From positions 425,872 through 489,871 of the forward strand of contig NZ_BBLT01000005.1 in the NCBI RefSeq assembly GCF_000775915.1: a stretch of 64,000 bases of DNA. The letters are read 5' to 3'. The position numbers and the translations under genes are program-made. The notes beneath the pieces were generated by a model. The model did no database searches. It was given only the letters and a program-made list of their open reading frames with translations, and was not told the origin of the DNA. The DNA is from Sporocytophaga myxococcoides (GTDB lineage: Bacteria; Bacteroidota; Bacteroidia; Cytophagales; Cytophagaceae). This document shows positions 56,093 through 63,901 of the stretch, piece after piece; position 1 is the stretch's first letter, and each line of letters starts with the position of its first letter.

Positions 56093-58758
56093 TGGAGATC
56101 AAAGACATCAAGGCGGAGCTGACACTGGCAGACATACTCAGATATTATGGCCTGAAGCCTGACAAGAGCATGAGGCTGAACTGTCCGTTCCATGAGGATA
56201 AAACCCCGAGCATGCAGGTGTATCATAAGACACATACCTGTTACTGCTTCAGTTCCAACTGCCCGACCCACGGCAGAAGCCTTGATGTTATTGACTTTAT
56301 CATGCACAAAGAAAGGTGCAGCAAAGGTGAAGCAATAAAGAAAGCCAAAGACCTGTTAAGCGGATCAGCCCCGAAACCCACCATACCCCAGCAAGTGGCA
56401 AGGACGGCCGTGCTGACAAACATGTTTACTTACTTTAAAAATGCAGTACACAACTCAAAGCCCGCAAGAGACTACATAGAACAAAGAGGGCTTGACTATA
56501 CAAAACTTGAGATCGGCTATAATACAGGCCAGTTCCACCACGGAGAGCGGAAAGATGAGGCATTAATACAAAGCTGTCTGAAGGTAGGTTTACTAAGTCC
56601 CTTTGGTAGTAATACCAGAACGGGAGGTCAGGCGTACAAGCCCTTTGCAAAGTACTGTCTGGCGTTCGCATTAAGAAACAGATCAGGACAGGTAACAGGT
56701 ATGTACTTCAGAAGCACCGTAAACGAAGACAACCAGAAGCATTACTATTTAAAAGAGAGCAGTGGTTTATATCCTCATTATCCGAAAGCGGAAACCGAAA
56801 AGTTGATAATAGGTGAAAGTATTATAGATACGGCTACATTATTACAAATAGAAGCGATCAGCAAAGAGTATAGTTTACTTGCAGCTTATGGCACGAACAG
56901 GCTCACACCTGAACATATAGAGGCGATCAGAGAGCTAAAAGATCTTAAAGAAATCATCTTCGCCTTTGATAATGACGAAGCCGGAAACAAAGCAGCAGAG
57001 AAATACGCAGCACAGTTAAGAGAACTATTGCCACACATCACTTTTAGTAAACTGGAATTGCCGTGTAAGGACGTAAACGAGACTGCACAAGCCCACCAGC
57101 ATGAAATCTTCCACCACTTATTAGAAAGCAGAACATTTATTTTTTCAACTGGTGGAGAGCCACAGAAGGAAACAGGCATACCAGTTGAAAAAGAAAAGTC
57201 ACAACCCGAAGCTTCCGGCCTGAATACCAGAAATCCTTTTAAAATAGGCTACAAGACGGCCACAGCAAACTACTACATACAGGGGGGAGTGAGCAAACAG
57301 CTTGACAGCATGAAAGTGACCCTTGTAATCGAACACCCTGAAATCAGTTACAAGACAAGGAACAAACTTGATCTTTACGAAGATAAGCAGGTAGAAAAAC
57401 TTTGTAAGGAAGTGGCTGAAAAACTCAATCTTAGAAAGGATTTATTAGAAGCAGATATTTATAAACTTACTGACTTACTGGACGAGTTCAGGGAGCAGGA
57501 ACTGTTAAGCGCAAGCAATAACCGTGAAGACTCTGAAGAACTTATAATCCCTCTGACCGTGCAGGAAAGACAGCAGATAAAGTTTTTTGGAAAGAAAGAA
57601 AATCTTATTAATAATCTTAATGAGCTGTTAGGTAAAGCGGGTATAGTAGGAGAGGAAAAGAACAGAATCTTTTTGCTCATTATAGCAGCCAGTTACAAGA
57701 TGCCTGAAACCCTTCACGCACTTATACAAGGCAGCAGCGGAAGCGGAAAGACCAGATTGTTAAAGCAAATATCAGACTGTATTCCTAAAGAAAGGGTTAC
57801 AAAATTGACACGCGTGTCCGATAAGGTTTTATACAACTATCCTGAGAAATACTTTATTAATAGGCTACTTTGCCTTGAAGATATAGACGGATTAAGCGAA
57901 GAAGCGGAGTTCGCTTTTAGAGAGTTGCAATCTAATGGAGAGCTGAACAGCGCCACCAGCAGCAAGCTTGAAAACGGCCAGATCATAGCGGGACAAAAGA
58001 CAGTAAAGGGGCCTATTGCCTCCCTTGCCTGTACTACAAGAGGGGAAATCTATGAGGACAATATGAGCAGATGTTTTTTAGTGTCTGTAGACGAAAGCGC
58101 AGAACAGACTAAGCGGGTAATTACCTATCAAAATAACAGGGCAGCCGGAGGCATACAGGAAGAAGAGGAGCAGAAAGCCAAGCACTTTATACAGAGGTTT
58201 ATCCGTGAGCTGAAACCCTTTAAGGTAGTAAATCCCTATGCTAATAAAATACACCTTCCTGAAGAAGCGCACAAGATCAGGAGATTAAACGACCTGTTCC
58301 AAAGCTTTGTAAAGATGGTAACGGTACTTAATCAGTACCAGAGAAAGAAGGATGATAAACAAAGACTGATAACGGAAATCGCAGACATAGAAACGGCCGT
58401 GGAGATCATGTTTGAAAGTATAGTCCTGAAAGTAGACGAGCTGGACGGTAGTTTAAGACAGTTTTATGAAAAGCTAAAAAGCCACATAGGAAAGAAAAGC
58501 CGTAATTATGAGTTTACCCGCTTCGAGGTGAGAGAGGCTACAGGACTGGGCAAGACCCAGCAGCACCATTATATTAATCAGTTAATCGAAGTCGAATATT
58601 TACAGCAATACGGCTTTGCCAATCGTGGTTTTAGATACAAGATAGTCCACTGGGATAATTATACAGCCATGCGGGAAAGGATCAAAAGAAGCCTTCAGAA
58701 TCAGTTGGAGACTATCAAAAGTGAACACCAGCGAACACCAGCTGAACGCCAGAAGTAA
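56092..58758 (+). CDS. CHC2 zinc-finger primase / Toprim / P-loop helicase-like protein
   Basis: This is a replication protein of 888 aa. The CHC2 finger (about 15-90) has C31-P-F-H34 and C52/C57, as in DnaG primases. The Toprim fold (about 230-330) has E242 in GESIID and D293-N-D295-E in AFDNDEAG. The C-terminal half has Walker A GSSGSGKT (547-554) and Walker B LLCLEDIDG (592-600), like an AAA+ or phage primase-helicase. The last 100 residues look like a winged helix (FEVREATGLGKTQQHHYINQ). The combination is that of a self-replicating or integrating element. It is clearly separate from chromosomal DnaG. The gene ends in iteron-like repeats. Confidence 0.88.
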   Translation: MEIKDIKAELTLADILRYYGLKPDKSMRLNCPFHEDKTPSMQVYHKTHTCYCFSSNCPTHGRSLDVIDFIMHKERCSKGEAIKKAKDLLSGSAPKPTIPQQVARTAVLTNMFTYFKNAVHNSKPARDYIEQRGLDYTKLEIGYNTGQFHHGERKDEALIQSCLKVGLLSPFGSNTRTGGQAYKPFAKYCLAFALRNRSGQVTGMYFRSTVNEDNQKHYYLKESSGLYPHYPKAETEKLIIGESIIDTATLLQIEAISKEYSLLAAYGTNRLTPEHIEAIRELKDLKEIIFAFDNDEAGNKAAEKYAAQLRELLPHITFSKLELPCKDVNETAQAHQHEIFHHLLESRTFIFSTGGEPQKETGIPVEKEKSQPEASGLNTRNPFKIGYKTATANYYIQGGVSKQLDSMKVTLVIEHPEISYKTRNKLDLYEDKQVEKLCKEVAEKLNLRKDLLEADIYKLTDLLDEFREQELLSASNNREDSEELIIPLTVQERQQIKFFGKKENLINNLNELLGKAGIVGEEKNRIFLLIIAASYKMPETLHALIQGSSGSGKTRLLKQISDCIPKERVTKLTRVSDKVLYNYPEKYFINRLLCLEDIDGLSEEAEFAFRELQSNGELNSATSSKLENGQIIAGQKTVKGPIASLACTTRGEIYEDNMSRCFLVSVDESAEQTKRVITYQNNRAAGGIQEEEEQKAKHFIQRFIRELKPFKVVNPYANKIHLPEEAHKIRRLNDLFQSFVKMVTVLNQYQRKKDDKQRLITEIADIETAVEIMFESIVLKVDELDGSLRQFYEKLKSHIGKKSRNYEFTRFEVREATGLGKTQQHHYINQLIEVEYLQQYGFANRGFRYKIVHWDNYTAMRERIKRSLQNQLETIKSEHQRTPAERQK

Positions 58759-58817
58759 GTATAAATCGTTGATAAATAGATAAAAAGCTGCCACCCTGTG
58801 GCTGGTGTTCGGTGTTC
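58723..58817. repeat. Iteron-like direct and inverted repeats at the end of the primase gene
   Basis: GAACACCAGC is repeated head to tail at 58723-58732 and 58733-58742, with a third degenerate copy TGAACGCCAG next to it. The same units occur inverted at 58801-58817 (GCTGGTGTTCGGTGTTC). The left copies lie in the last codons of the primase gene, the right ones in the intergenic gap. They could form a hairpin with a 58-nt loop, an origin or a recombinase site. Confidence 0.7.
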
Positions 58818-58870
58818 GGAAAATATGCTCAAACACCTTTTTTAGAAAAACGTCATAAAAGTAATCAGGT

Positions 58871-59752
58871 ATGACCACAGCACAGGAAAATCAAATCAAA
58901 GGCTTTAAGAGTTATTTAATACAGTTGGGCTACAGCCCAAGCAGTTGTTACATGCTTCCTGACTGCATTAAAGACTTTTTAGAGTGCCACAATGGCACGG
59001 GTACAAGCGAGCTGAATGCAGTTCACATACATCAGTTTTACGAGTGGTTGCAGATCAGACCCAACAGGAAAAGGGAAGGTGGATTAAGCGAGAGTTATAT
59101 TAATCATCACGTTTATGCGCTGAGGGTGTTTTTTAACTGGCTGGAAGAAACCGGAGAAATCACTTACAATCCTATCAGTGTGCTGAAGTTCAAAAGCCCT
59201 GAATCCGGCCAGCGTGAACCGCTTACCCAAAGCGAAATCAAACAGTTGTTAGAGAGCTGTACCAGCTTAAAAGAAACGGCCATCCTTCATTTATTTTACT
59301 CCTGTGGACTGAGAAGAAGCGAAGGAGAAGGCTTGAATATACGGGACATACACTTTAAGAAACAGATTCTTTATGTAAGAGACGGTAAAGGAGCCAGACG
59401 CAGAGCCATCCCGATGACAGCGAAAGTAAGCCATGATCTTGAAAGCTATTACCTGCATGAAAGAGCAGCAGAAAGCAAAGTGAAAGACATCGAAGCTTTT
59501 ATACTCAATAAAAAAGGCCATAGAATGAGTGGGAACAGCTATAATAAAATCTTAAAAGCCATCCTGCAAAGAGCAGCAATAACCAAAGAAGCCAGCCTTC
59601 ACCACTTACGGCACTCAATAGCCACACACTTACTGGAATCAGGTCTTGAGCTTGAAAAGGTGAGAGACTTTTTAGGCCACAGCCATTTAGAAACCACACA
59701 GATATATACAAAAATAAACGAAGGTCAGCTTAATAAACTATTATCAGGATGA
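58871..59752 (+). CDS. Tyrosine recombinase (XerD-like), complete catalytic set
   Basis: The 293-aa protein has a SAM-like N-terminal DNA-binding domain (about 5-95) and a C-terminal catalytic domain. The catalytic residues are Arg I R148 in CGLRRSEGEGL, the beta-hairpin Lys in KGARRRAIPM, H244-x-x-R247 in LHHLRHS, H270 in LGHSHLETT and the nucleophile Y279. It should cut and join DNA through a phosphotyrosine. It lies 112 bp behind the primase and 6 bp ahead of a second recombinase. It is most likely the integrase of the element. Confidence 0.9.
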   Translation: MTTAQENQIKGFKSYLIQLGYSPSSCYMLPDCIKDFLECHNGTGTSELNAVHIHQFYEWLQIRPNRKREGGLSESYINHHVYALRVFFNWLEETGEITYNPISVLKFKSPESGQREPLTQSEIKQLLESCTSLKETAILHLFYSCGLRRSEGEGLNIRDIHFKKQILYVRDGKGARRRAIPMTAKVSHDLESYYLHERAAESKVKDIEAFILNKKGHRMSGNSYNKILKAILQRAAITKEASLHHLRHSIATHLLESGLELEKVRDFLGHSHLETTQIYTKINEGQLNKLLSG

Positions 59753-59758
59753 AATAAC

Positions 59759-60625
59759 ATGAAAACATTAGAAGAGTACTTGAAAAGCAGGTATACAGCC
59801 AAAACAGCGCAAAGCTACAAACGTGAAATAGAAATCTACCAGGGTAACAACCCCGCAGCGGATAAGGCCCGATACCAGGATATAGTAAACTACATCGGCA
59901 GCTTAAGAACCCGTTATCGCAATCCCCAAACCTTATCCAGAATACTCAGCAGTATCAAAGCTTACTACGATTTTTTAAGCAGCACAGGCAAACGCAAAGA
60001 CAATCCCGGCAAAGCAATACGGCTAAGAGATAAACAAAGCAAGGACATACAGCTACAGGACCTTTTTACAACTGAAGAGCTGGAACAGCTCCTAAACCGG
60101 AAAGAGCGTTACAATGCACTGGAGTATAGAAATAAAGTGCTGATGAGCTTACTGATCTATCAGGCTTTAAAGCCGGAAGAGATAACGCAGTTTAGAGCAG
60201 ATGAAATCAACCTGAGCCGTGCCACAGTCTACATAAGAGGAAGCGGAAAAAACAACAGCAGAGAACTGACTTTAAAGCCTACCCAGATCATACTTTTTCA
60301 TCACTACCAGACCGAAATCCGTCCCAAACTCTTAAAGGGCACTCAGAGCGATATTTTTATCATTGGCCATAGAGGAGGTCCGATGAAAGGAGAAAATATT
60401 ACCAAACACGTTAAAAGGAGCTTCAGGATGCATTATAACCCACGTAAGGTAAACTGTCAGACAATCCGTCAAAGTGTTATTACCAACCTTCTAAGTGCCG
60501 GAAATGACCTCAGAATAGTCCAGGTGTTTGCCGGACATAAATACCCATCTACAACAGAAAAGTATAAACAGACGAATGTTGAAGCGTTGAAGAGCGCAAT
60601 ACAAAGTTACCATCCAATCCGCTGA
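59759..60625 (+). CDS. Second tyrosine recombinase-like protein with altered catalytic residues
   Basis: The 288-aa protein shares the two-domain layout of the one before it. An N-terminal four-helix part ends in AYYDFLSSTGKR, and the C-terminal part has conserved R237 (CQTIRQSVI), H260 (FAGHKYPST) and the nucleophile Y269. At the first-arginine position it reads LKPEE, with K138 in place of Arg, and the HxxR box is QTIR, with Q234 in place of His. Catalysis is therefore probably weak, or it depends on the neighbour, as in pairs of recombinases that act together. Spacing of 6 bp implies co-expression. Confidence 0.83.
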   Translation: MKTLEEYLKSRYTAKTAQSYKREIEIYQGNNPAADKARYQDIVNYIGSLRTRYRNPQTLSRILSSIKAYYDFLSSTGKRKDNPGKAIRLRDKQSKDIQLQDLFTTEELEQLLNRKERYNALEYRNKVLMSLLIYQALKPEEITQFRADEINLSRATVYIRGSGKNNSRELTLKPTQIILFHHYQTEIRPKLLKGTQSDIFIIGHRGGPMKGENITKHVKRSFRMHYNPRKVNCQTIRQSVITNLLSAGNDLRIVQVFAGHKYPSTTEKYKQTNVEALKSAIQSYHPIR

Positions 60626-60826
60626 CCCAAATCCCCATACCCACCCGAGCCGTGCCCTGCGTGTCTCTTGCTAGTGGAAAAGGAAAGGGCAGAGCATTAA
60701 ACAATGAAGCCCGCCCAAAGCAAGGCACATCCCGACCAAAGGTCGGTAAGAGCCTTGAGCCCCCGCACAGTAGAAGAGGAAATAACAGTACATTAAGAAA
60801 GAGCAAGAGCCACACCAAAGCTATAT

Positions 60827-60988
60827 TTACATAATAAGAGTTATATAAGCACGCGCGGAATTATGGTGTGCGCCGGAAGGTTCAGAGCCAGAGCCAAGAG
60901 CAGCGTGAAAGTAAAGCATAGAGCAAGGAACAGAGGGCAGAGAAGCGCACTTTTTTTATGCGCTTAGTTATATAACTTTATTATGTAA
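60827..60988. repeat. Long imperfect inverted repeat
   Basis: A left arm at 60827-60856 (TTACATAATAAGAGTTATAT and so on, ending in ACGCGC) matches the reverse complement of the right arm at 60960-60988 (GCGC, then TTAGTTATATAACTTTATTA). The loop is about 100 nt. The arms share ACATAATAA and TTATATAA with small gaps. Suited to a recombinase or replication site. Confidence 0.5.
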
Positions 60989-61157
60989 AATAGCCGCACG
61001 ATGTCCACCCGAACCAACCGCACATCGGCAAAGCCGGTTATATAGCGGCCTTTTAGTGTGCTACTCGCTTGCGCTCAGACAAGGCACGAGCCACAGGCGT
61101 AAGGCGCTTCGCATATTTTTTTATTGGGAGGTCGTCCACCCCCAAACCCCCGGATCA

Positions 61158-61234
61158 TTTTTTTGAATGAGGTTCGCCCGGAAAATATCAGTGTTATAGT
61201 CAGAGCAGTAAGGGGCGCACCTCATTCAAAAAAA
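61158..61234. repeat. 22-bp hairpin with 33-nt loop
   Basis: Left arm 61158-61179 (a run of T, then GAATGAGGTTCGCCC) and right arm 61213-61234 (GGGCGCACCTCATTC, then a run of A) pair with one mismatch. The strong stem and the place at the end of the element suggest an attachment site, a terminator-like structure or a structured RNA. Confidence 0.6.
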
Positions 61235-61333
61235 CGTTAAACCTTCTTTTTTCAAATGAAAGAAAAAATAGTTTGAATGTTCTTAAAACTTTAATCCAAA
61301 ACTGACTAAAAGCATTAAAATCATTTATTAATT

Positions 61334-61414
61334 ATGGAAATTTTAATCGCAGTTAGTTCTTTAATGACAATTATTAATATCTTAGTGGGCTGGTATTTAC
61401 TGCTTAAGAAGTGA
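61334..61414 (+). CDS. Possible 26-aa single-helix membrane peptide
   Basis: An ATG frame of 26 codons encodes MEILIAVSSLM followed by a hydrophobic stretch (TIINILVGWYLLL) and ends KK-stop. That is a complete transmembrane helix with a charged C-terminus, like many small membrane proteins or hydrophobic peptide toxins. No family or ribosome site can be judged in this phylum. It lies between the hairpin and the orphan Rhs cassette. Confidence 0.35.
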   Translation: MEILIAVSSLMTIINILVGWYLLLKK

Positions 61415-61509
61415 GCATTAAATAAAAACGTTCTTTAAAAAGTGTGCGAAGTTGTTGAAAGATAACTGAGAAAAGTTGTTCTGGAGTATATCGTTATGGC
61501 TTCAACGGA

Positions 61510-62517
61510 ATGGAGAGGGAGGGGGAGTTTCATGATAGTTATGATTTTGGGGCGAGAAATTATGACCCACGAATAGGGAGATTTATTACTATTGATCCAT
61601 ATAGTCAAGTATTCCCTAACATTAGCCCATACAGCTACGCCCAAAATAGTCCAATTTATTTTGTTGATGAAGATGGTAAATATCCGAAACCATCAGAGTT
61701 GCTAGCTAAAGCAGGAATAGAGTTATCCCCTTTAGCCGCAGGATTGATAGATGGAGCGTTTGAGGGATCACCATTTGGAATGGTTGGTTTAGCTGCGGAT
61801 CTAACGGATGCGAAATTTAGGGCTGATATGATTGATGCTTTTTCTGCAATAGCTACGGACCCAATAGGAGTAATTGGAGGAATGTTTATTGAATACAAGG
61901 ATGTAATAGAAAGAGTACTATCAGGCAAAGCGACCGATGAAGATCAATATTTAATTGGAAATGAAATAGGTGCAGCTGTTATAGGATCACTTTCAGGAGG
62001 AGCACTTTCGAAATATTTAGATAAGTTTAAAGATTTTAGGAAAAGTAAAGCAGCAGCTGGTGCAACTATTGATGCAAGTGGAAATGTTTCAGGGAAAGGG
62101 TTATCTAAATTGAAAAAAGAAATTAATCCTTTTGATGGTGATAGAAATTGTGTATTATGCGCAATTGCTTTTGAAAAGAAAATAGCGGAAAAAATTAATG
62201 AAATTGCTAAATTGAGTGGAGCTGATTCAAAATATATTAATACTATCAAAAAAGCATTCCCTAACTATGTTGTTTCATATGCATATGGTGGCTTTAAGGG
62301 CCTATCTAAAAAACTGGATGAGGTAAAGAGTAATAGTGCGATCATAGTAGGAAAGCTTCGTAAAGCTCAACCTGATTATGATGCACATGCATTTAATGCT
62401 ATTAAAAACAAGGATGGTTCATGGAAGTTTATAGATACCCAAAATGGAATAGAATTTTCTAAGGAGCACATAGATAAGCTATATGGAAAGTTTGATATTA
62501 TTTCAGATTCTAAATAA
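61510..62517 (+). CDS. Orphan Rhs tip: Rhs-core fragment plus papain-fold-like toxin
   Basis: This is a displaced C-terminal module of a Rhs protein, with no shell in front. Rhs-core homology begins before the ATG, at about 61486, with VYRYGFNG in the same frame, and the frame is closed by a TGA at 61456. The core continues YDFGARNYDPRIGRF and DPYSQVFPNISPYSYAQNSP up to DEDGK. After a Gly/Ala-rich helical linker, the C-terminal 130 residues carry NCVLCAIAF (Cys214), DAHAFNAI (His293) and WKFIDTQNG (Asp309, Gln311). That is the Cys-His-Asp order of papain-fold (Tox-PL) toxins, which act as proteases or deamidases. Expression from this position needs recombination into a full Rhs gene or an internal start. 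Confidence 0.8.
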   Translation: MEREGEFHDSYDFGARNYDPRIGRFITIDPYSQVFPNISPYSYAQNSPIYFVDEDGKYPKPSELLAKAGIELSPLAAGLIDGAFEGSPFGMVGLAADLTDAKFRADMIDAFSAIATDPIGVIGGMFIEYKDVIERVLSGKATDEDQYLIGNEIGAAVIGSLSGGALSKYLDKFKDFRKSKAAAGATIDASGNVSGKGLSKLKKEINPFDGDRNCVLCAIAFEKKIAEKINEIAKLSGADSKYINTIKKAFPNYVVSYAYGGFKGLSKKLDEVKSNSAIIVGKLRKAQPDYDAHAFNAIKNKDGSWKFIDTQNGIEFSKEHIDKLYGKFDIISDSK

Positions 62518-62527
62518 AATTGTAAAA

Positions 62528-63043
62528 ATGGATAAGGCTTTTTTTGAAAAAAAATTAGGTGATGAGTATCATATAATGGAGATTTTGGATAATGAAGATT
62601 CTATTTATGTTTTTTATGTTACTAAGGAATTATACGAAAGTGGTTTTCATGAAAAACATAGGAGTGTTGGAGGGGGACCCTTATTCTATAATAAGAATAC
62701 AGGAGAACTTAAAAACTTGGGGAGTTGGGAATTTATAGAGCAACATTTATCTAAAGATATATTTAAGAATAGAGACCAAAATAACTTAAAAGGGTTAGAA
62801 GAAATAATAAGTGATGTTAAAAAAAGAAAACATGTAAATTCAGATGAATGGGAATTTATAATGGTTAATCTGAACATAGAATTTGATGATGTTAATTATG
62901 AAACTGATGATTTAGTGCATCTAAATATCACTTCAAAGAATTTATTGTATATTGAACTATTAAAAGGATTTATTGAAAGAACGGGGCTAAATTATGTTCA
63001 AGAAAGTCCTAATAAGATTGTCCTATATAATGATGCTGACTAA
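62528..63043 (+). CDS. Imm35/YrhB-like immunity protein
   Basis: I chose the ATG at 62528, 10 bp after the toxin stop, over the more upstream in-frame ATG at 62483, because that one overlaps the toxin gene and adds an unlikely leader. The protein is about 171 residues, acidic and cytoplasmic. The first part has the pattern of YrhB/Imm35 immunity proteins: YHIMEILDNEDSIYVFYVTK, then GGGPLFYNKNTGELKNLGSW. Imm35 is known to pair with papain-fold toxins, in agreement with the gene upstream. The second part (about 95-170) is a separate mixed domain of unknown type. Confidence 0.7.
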   Translation: MDKAFFEKKLGDEYHIMEILDNEDSIYVFYVTKELYESGFHEKHRSVGGGPLFYNKNTGELKNLGSWEFIEQHLSKDIFKNRDQNNLKGLEEIISDVKKRKHVNSDEWEFIMVNLNIEFDDVNYETDDLVHLNITSKNLLYIELLKGFIERTGLNYVQESPNKIVLYNDAD

Positions 63044-63287
63044 TTTAATTAGCATAAATATGCTCTAATATTTTAAAGTTTTAAAAAAAGGATATTATAT
63101 TTTAAGAACTTCTTGTTTTGAAGGTTGAGGATGGAAAGAGGCTAAATATTGATCTCTGGAATAATAATAAAAATAATAAAAAATTTTGAGTATAATAGTT
63201 TATTCATTTCTATTACTGTATCAAATAATGGACATTCTAATTAGCAAATGAAAAATTAATAATTTAAATAGGCTAAATTTTAAATTA

Positions 63288-63710
63288 ATGAACCTGTTAA
63301 TAAGTGTTTTTGTGTTTTTTATAAGCCAATTTAATGTTGTACAAAAAGATTCAAAAGAAAAATTTGTAGATGAACTGTTACGATTAACAAAAACCAGGGA
63401 AAGTGCTGAAGTGGTTATAAATAGTATTATTCGAAAGCAGGTTCAGAATAAACCTAAGGCACCGTCAAATATTGAATTTGAGATTAAAAAGAGTATAAAC
63501 TATGAAACATATCTCAACCAAGTTAAAAGAATTTATTACTCGAATTATTCTGAGTTGGAACTAAAGGAGCTTATTAAAATTTATAGAGAAGGAGATTTTG
63601 AGTTATTTAAATCTAAAACTCAAAAAATAGAGAAGCCTATATACGATGTTGGTTTAGCGTTTGGAAAAGACTGTGCTAAGATTATCAATGATAAATTGAA
63701 AAATTACTAA
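63288..63710 (+). CDS. Small secreted DUF2059-like protein
   Basis: The 140-aa protein has an N-terminal hydrophobic stretch (LLISVFVFFISQF), either signal or anchor. The mature part is helical, with KEKFVDELLRLTKTRESAEV at the start and YSELELKELIKIYREGDFEL in the middle. The layout resembles DUF2059, a periplasmic helical family, but the match is loose. It follows the immunity gene after 244 bp of AT-rich sequence and may be cargo of the same cassette or an extra immunity factor. Confidence 0.58.
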   Translation: MNLLISVFVFFISQFNVVQKDSKEKFVDELLRLTKTRESAEVVINSIIRKQVQNKPKAPSNIEFEIKKSINYETYLNQVKRIYYSNYSELELKELIKIYREGDFELFKSKTQKIEKPIYDVGLAFGKDCAKIINDKLKNY

Positions 63711-63722
63711 TTGGGTAGCAAA

Positions 63723-63740
63723 TCCCACAATCATTCCGCA
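63723..63740. repeat. Direct repeat copy 1 (18 bp), remnant of the gene at the window end
   Basis: The same 18 bases (TCCCACAATCATTCCGCA) occur at 63982-63999. On the minus strand both encode CGMIVG, and the similarity goes on for some 15 bases (FATQ against VAAQ). Copy 1 lies in no recognisable gene. Confidence 0.7.
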
Positions 63741-63852
63741 AGTAATACTTCGCTGTAACGAAGTCGATGAAAATGAAAAGGTTGAAAGAGATAGATAGAG
63801 TAAGTTTGAGAAGAATTGTTTTTAAGAAAGAGATTTTAAAAAAGTAGAATAA

Positions 63853-63901
63853 AAAAAGTATCTGAAAGAAGTGAACTTAACACTTCGGACAGGTACTTTT
63901 T
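63853..63901. terminator. Hairpin terminator at the end of the cassette
   Basis: AAAAAGTATCTG (63853-63864) pairs with CAGGTACTTTTT (63890-63901) with one G-T, and an inner stem GAAGTG/CACTTC (63868-63886) adds to it. The runs of A and T on both sides allow use from either direction. It overlaps the last codons of the minus-strand frame that ends at 63877. Confidence 0.7.

Larger units (their letters stand above)
60626..61333. other. Structured noncoding tail of the element
   Basis: About 700 bp without a supported gene; frames of 60 and 89 codons at 60550-60830 have low-complexity content. It contains several inverted repeats: a long imperfect pair at 60827-60988, an inner hairpin AAGCGCA/TGCGCTT at 60943-60965 and the 22-bp hairpin at 61158-61234. 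GC content changes abruptly along the stretch. Origin, attachment site or a noncoding RNA are possible. Confidence 0.5.

Noticed and set aside
60652..60834. 60-codon frame after the second recombinase
   Set aside because: Low-complexity Lys/Arg/Pro content that follows the structured noncoding tail; no evidence of translation.
54862..61480. Flanking direct repeats (att sites) of the mobile element
   Set aside because: I looked for matching sequences near both presumed ends and saw none convincing; boundaries stay open.
53381..61600. Direct DNA repeat between the two Rhs cores as a sign of recent exchange
   Set aside because: The cores are similar in protein but differ at many bases, so no recent exchange between these two copies can be read.
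62483..62527. Upstream start for the Imm35-like gene
   Set aside because: It would overlap the toxin gene by 35 bp and add a hydrophobic leader without homology; the ATG at 62528 fits better.
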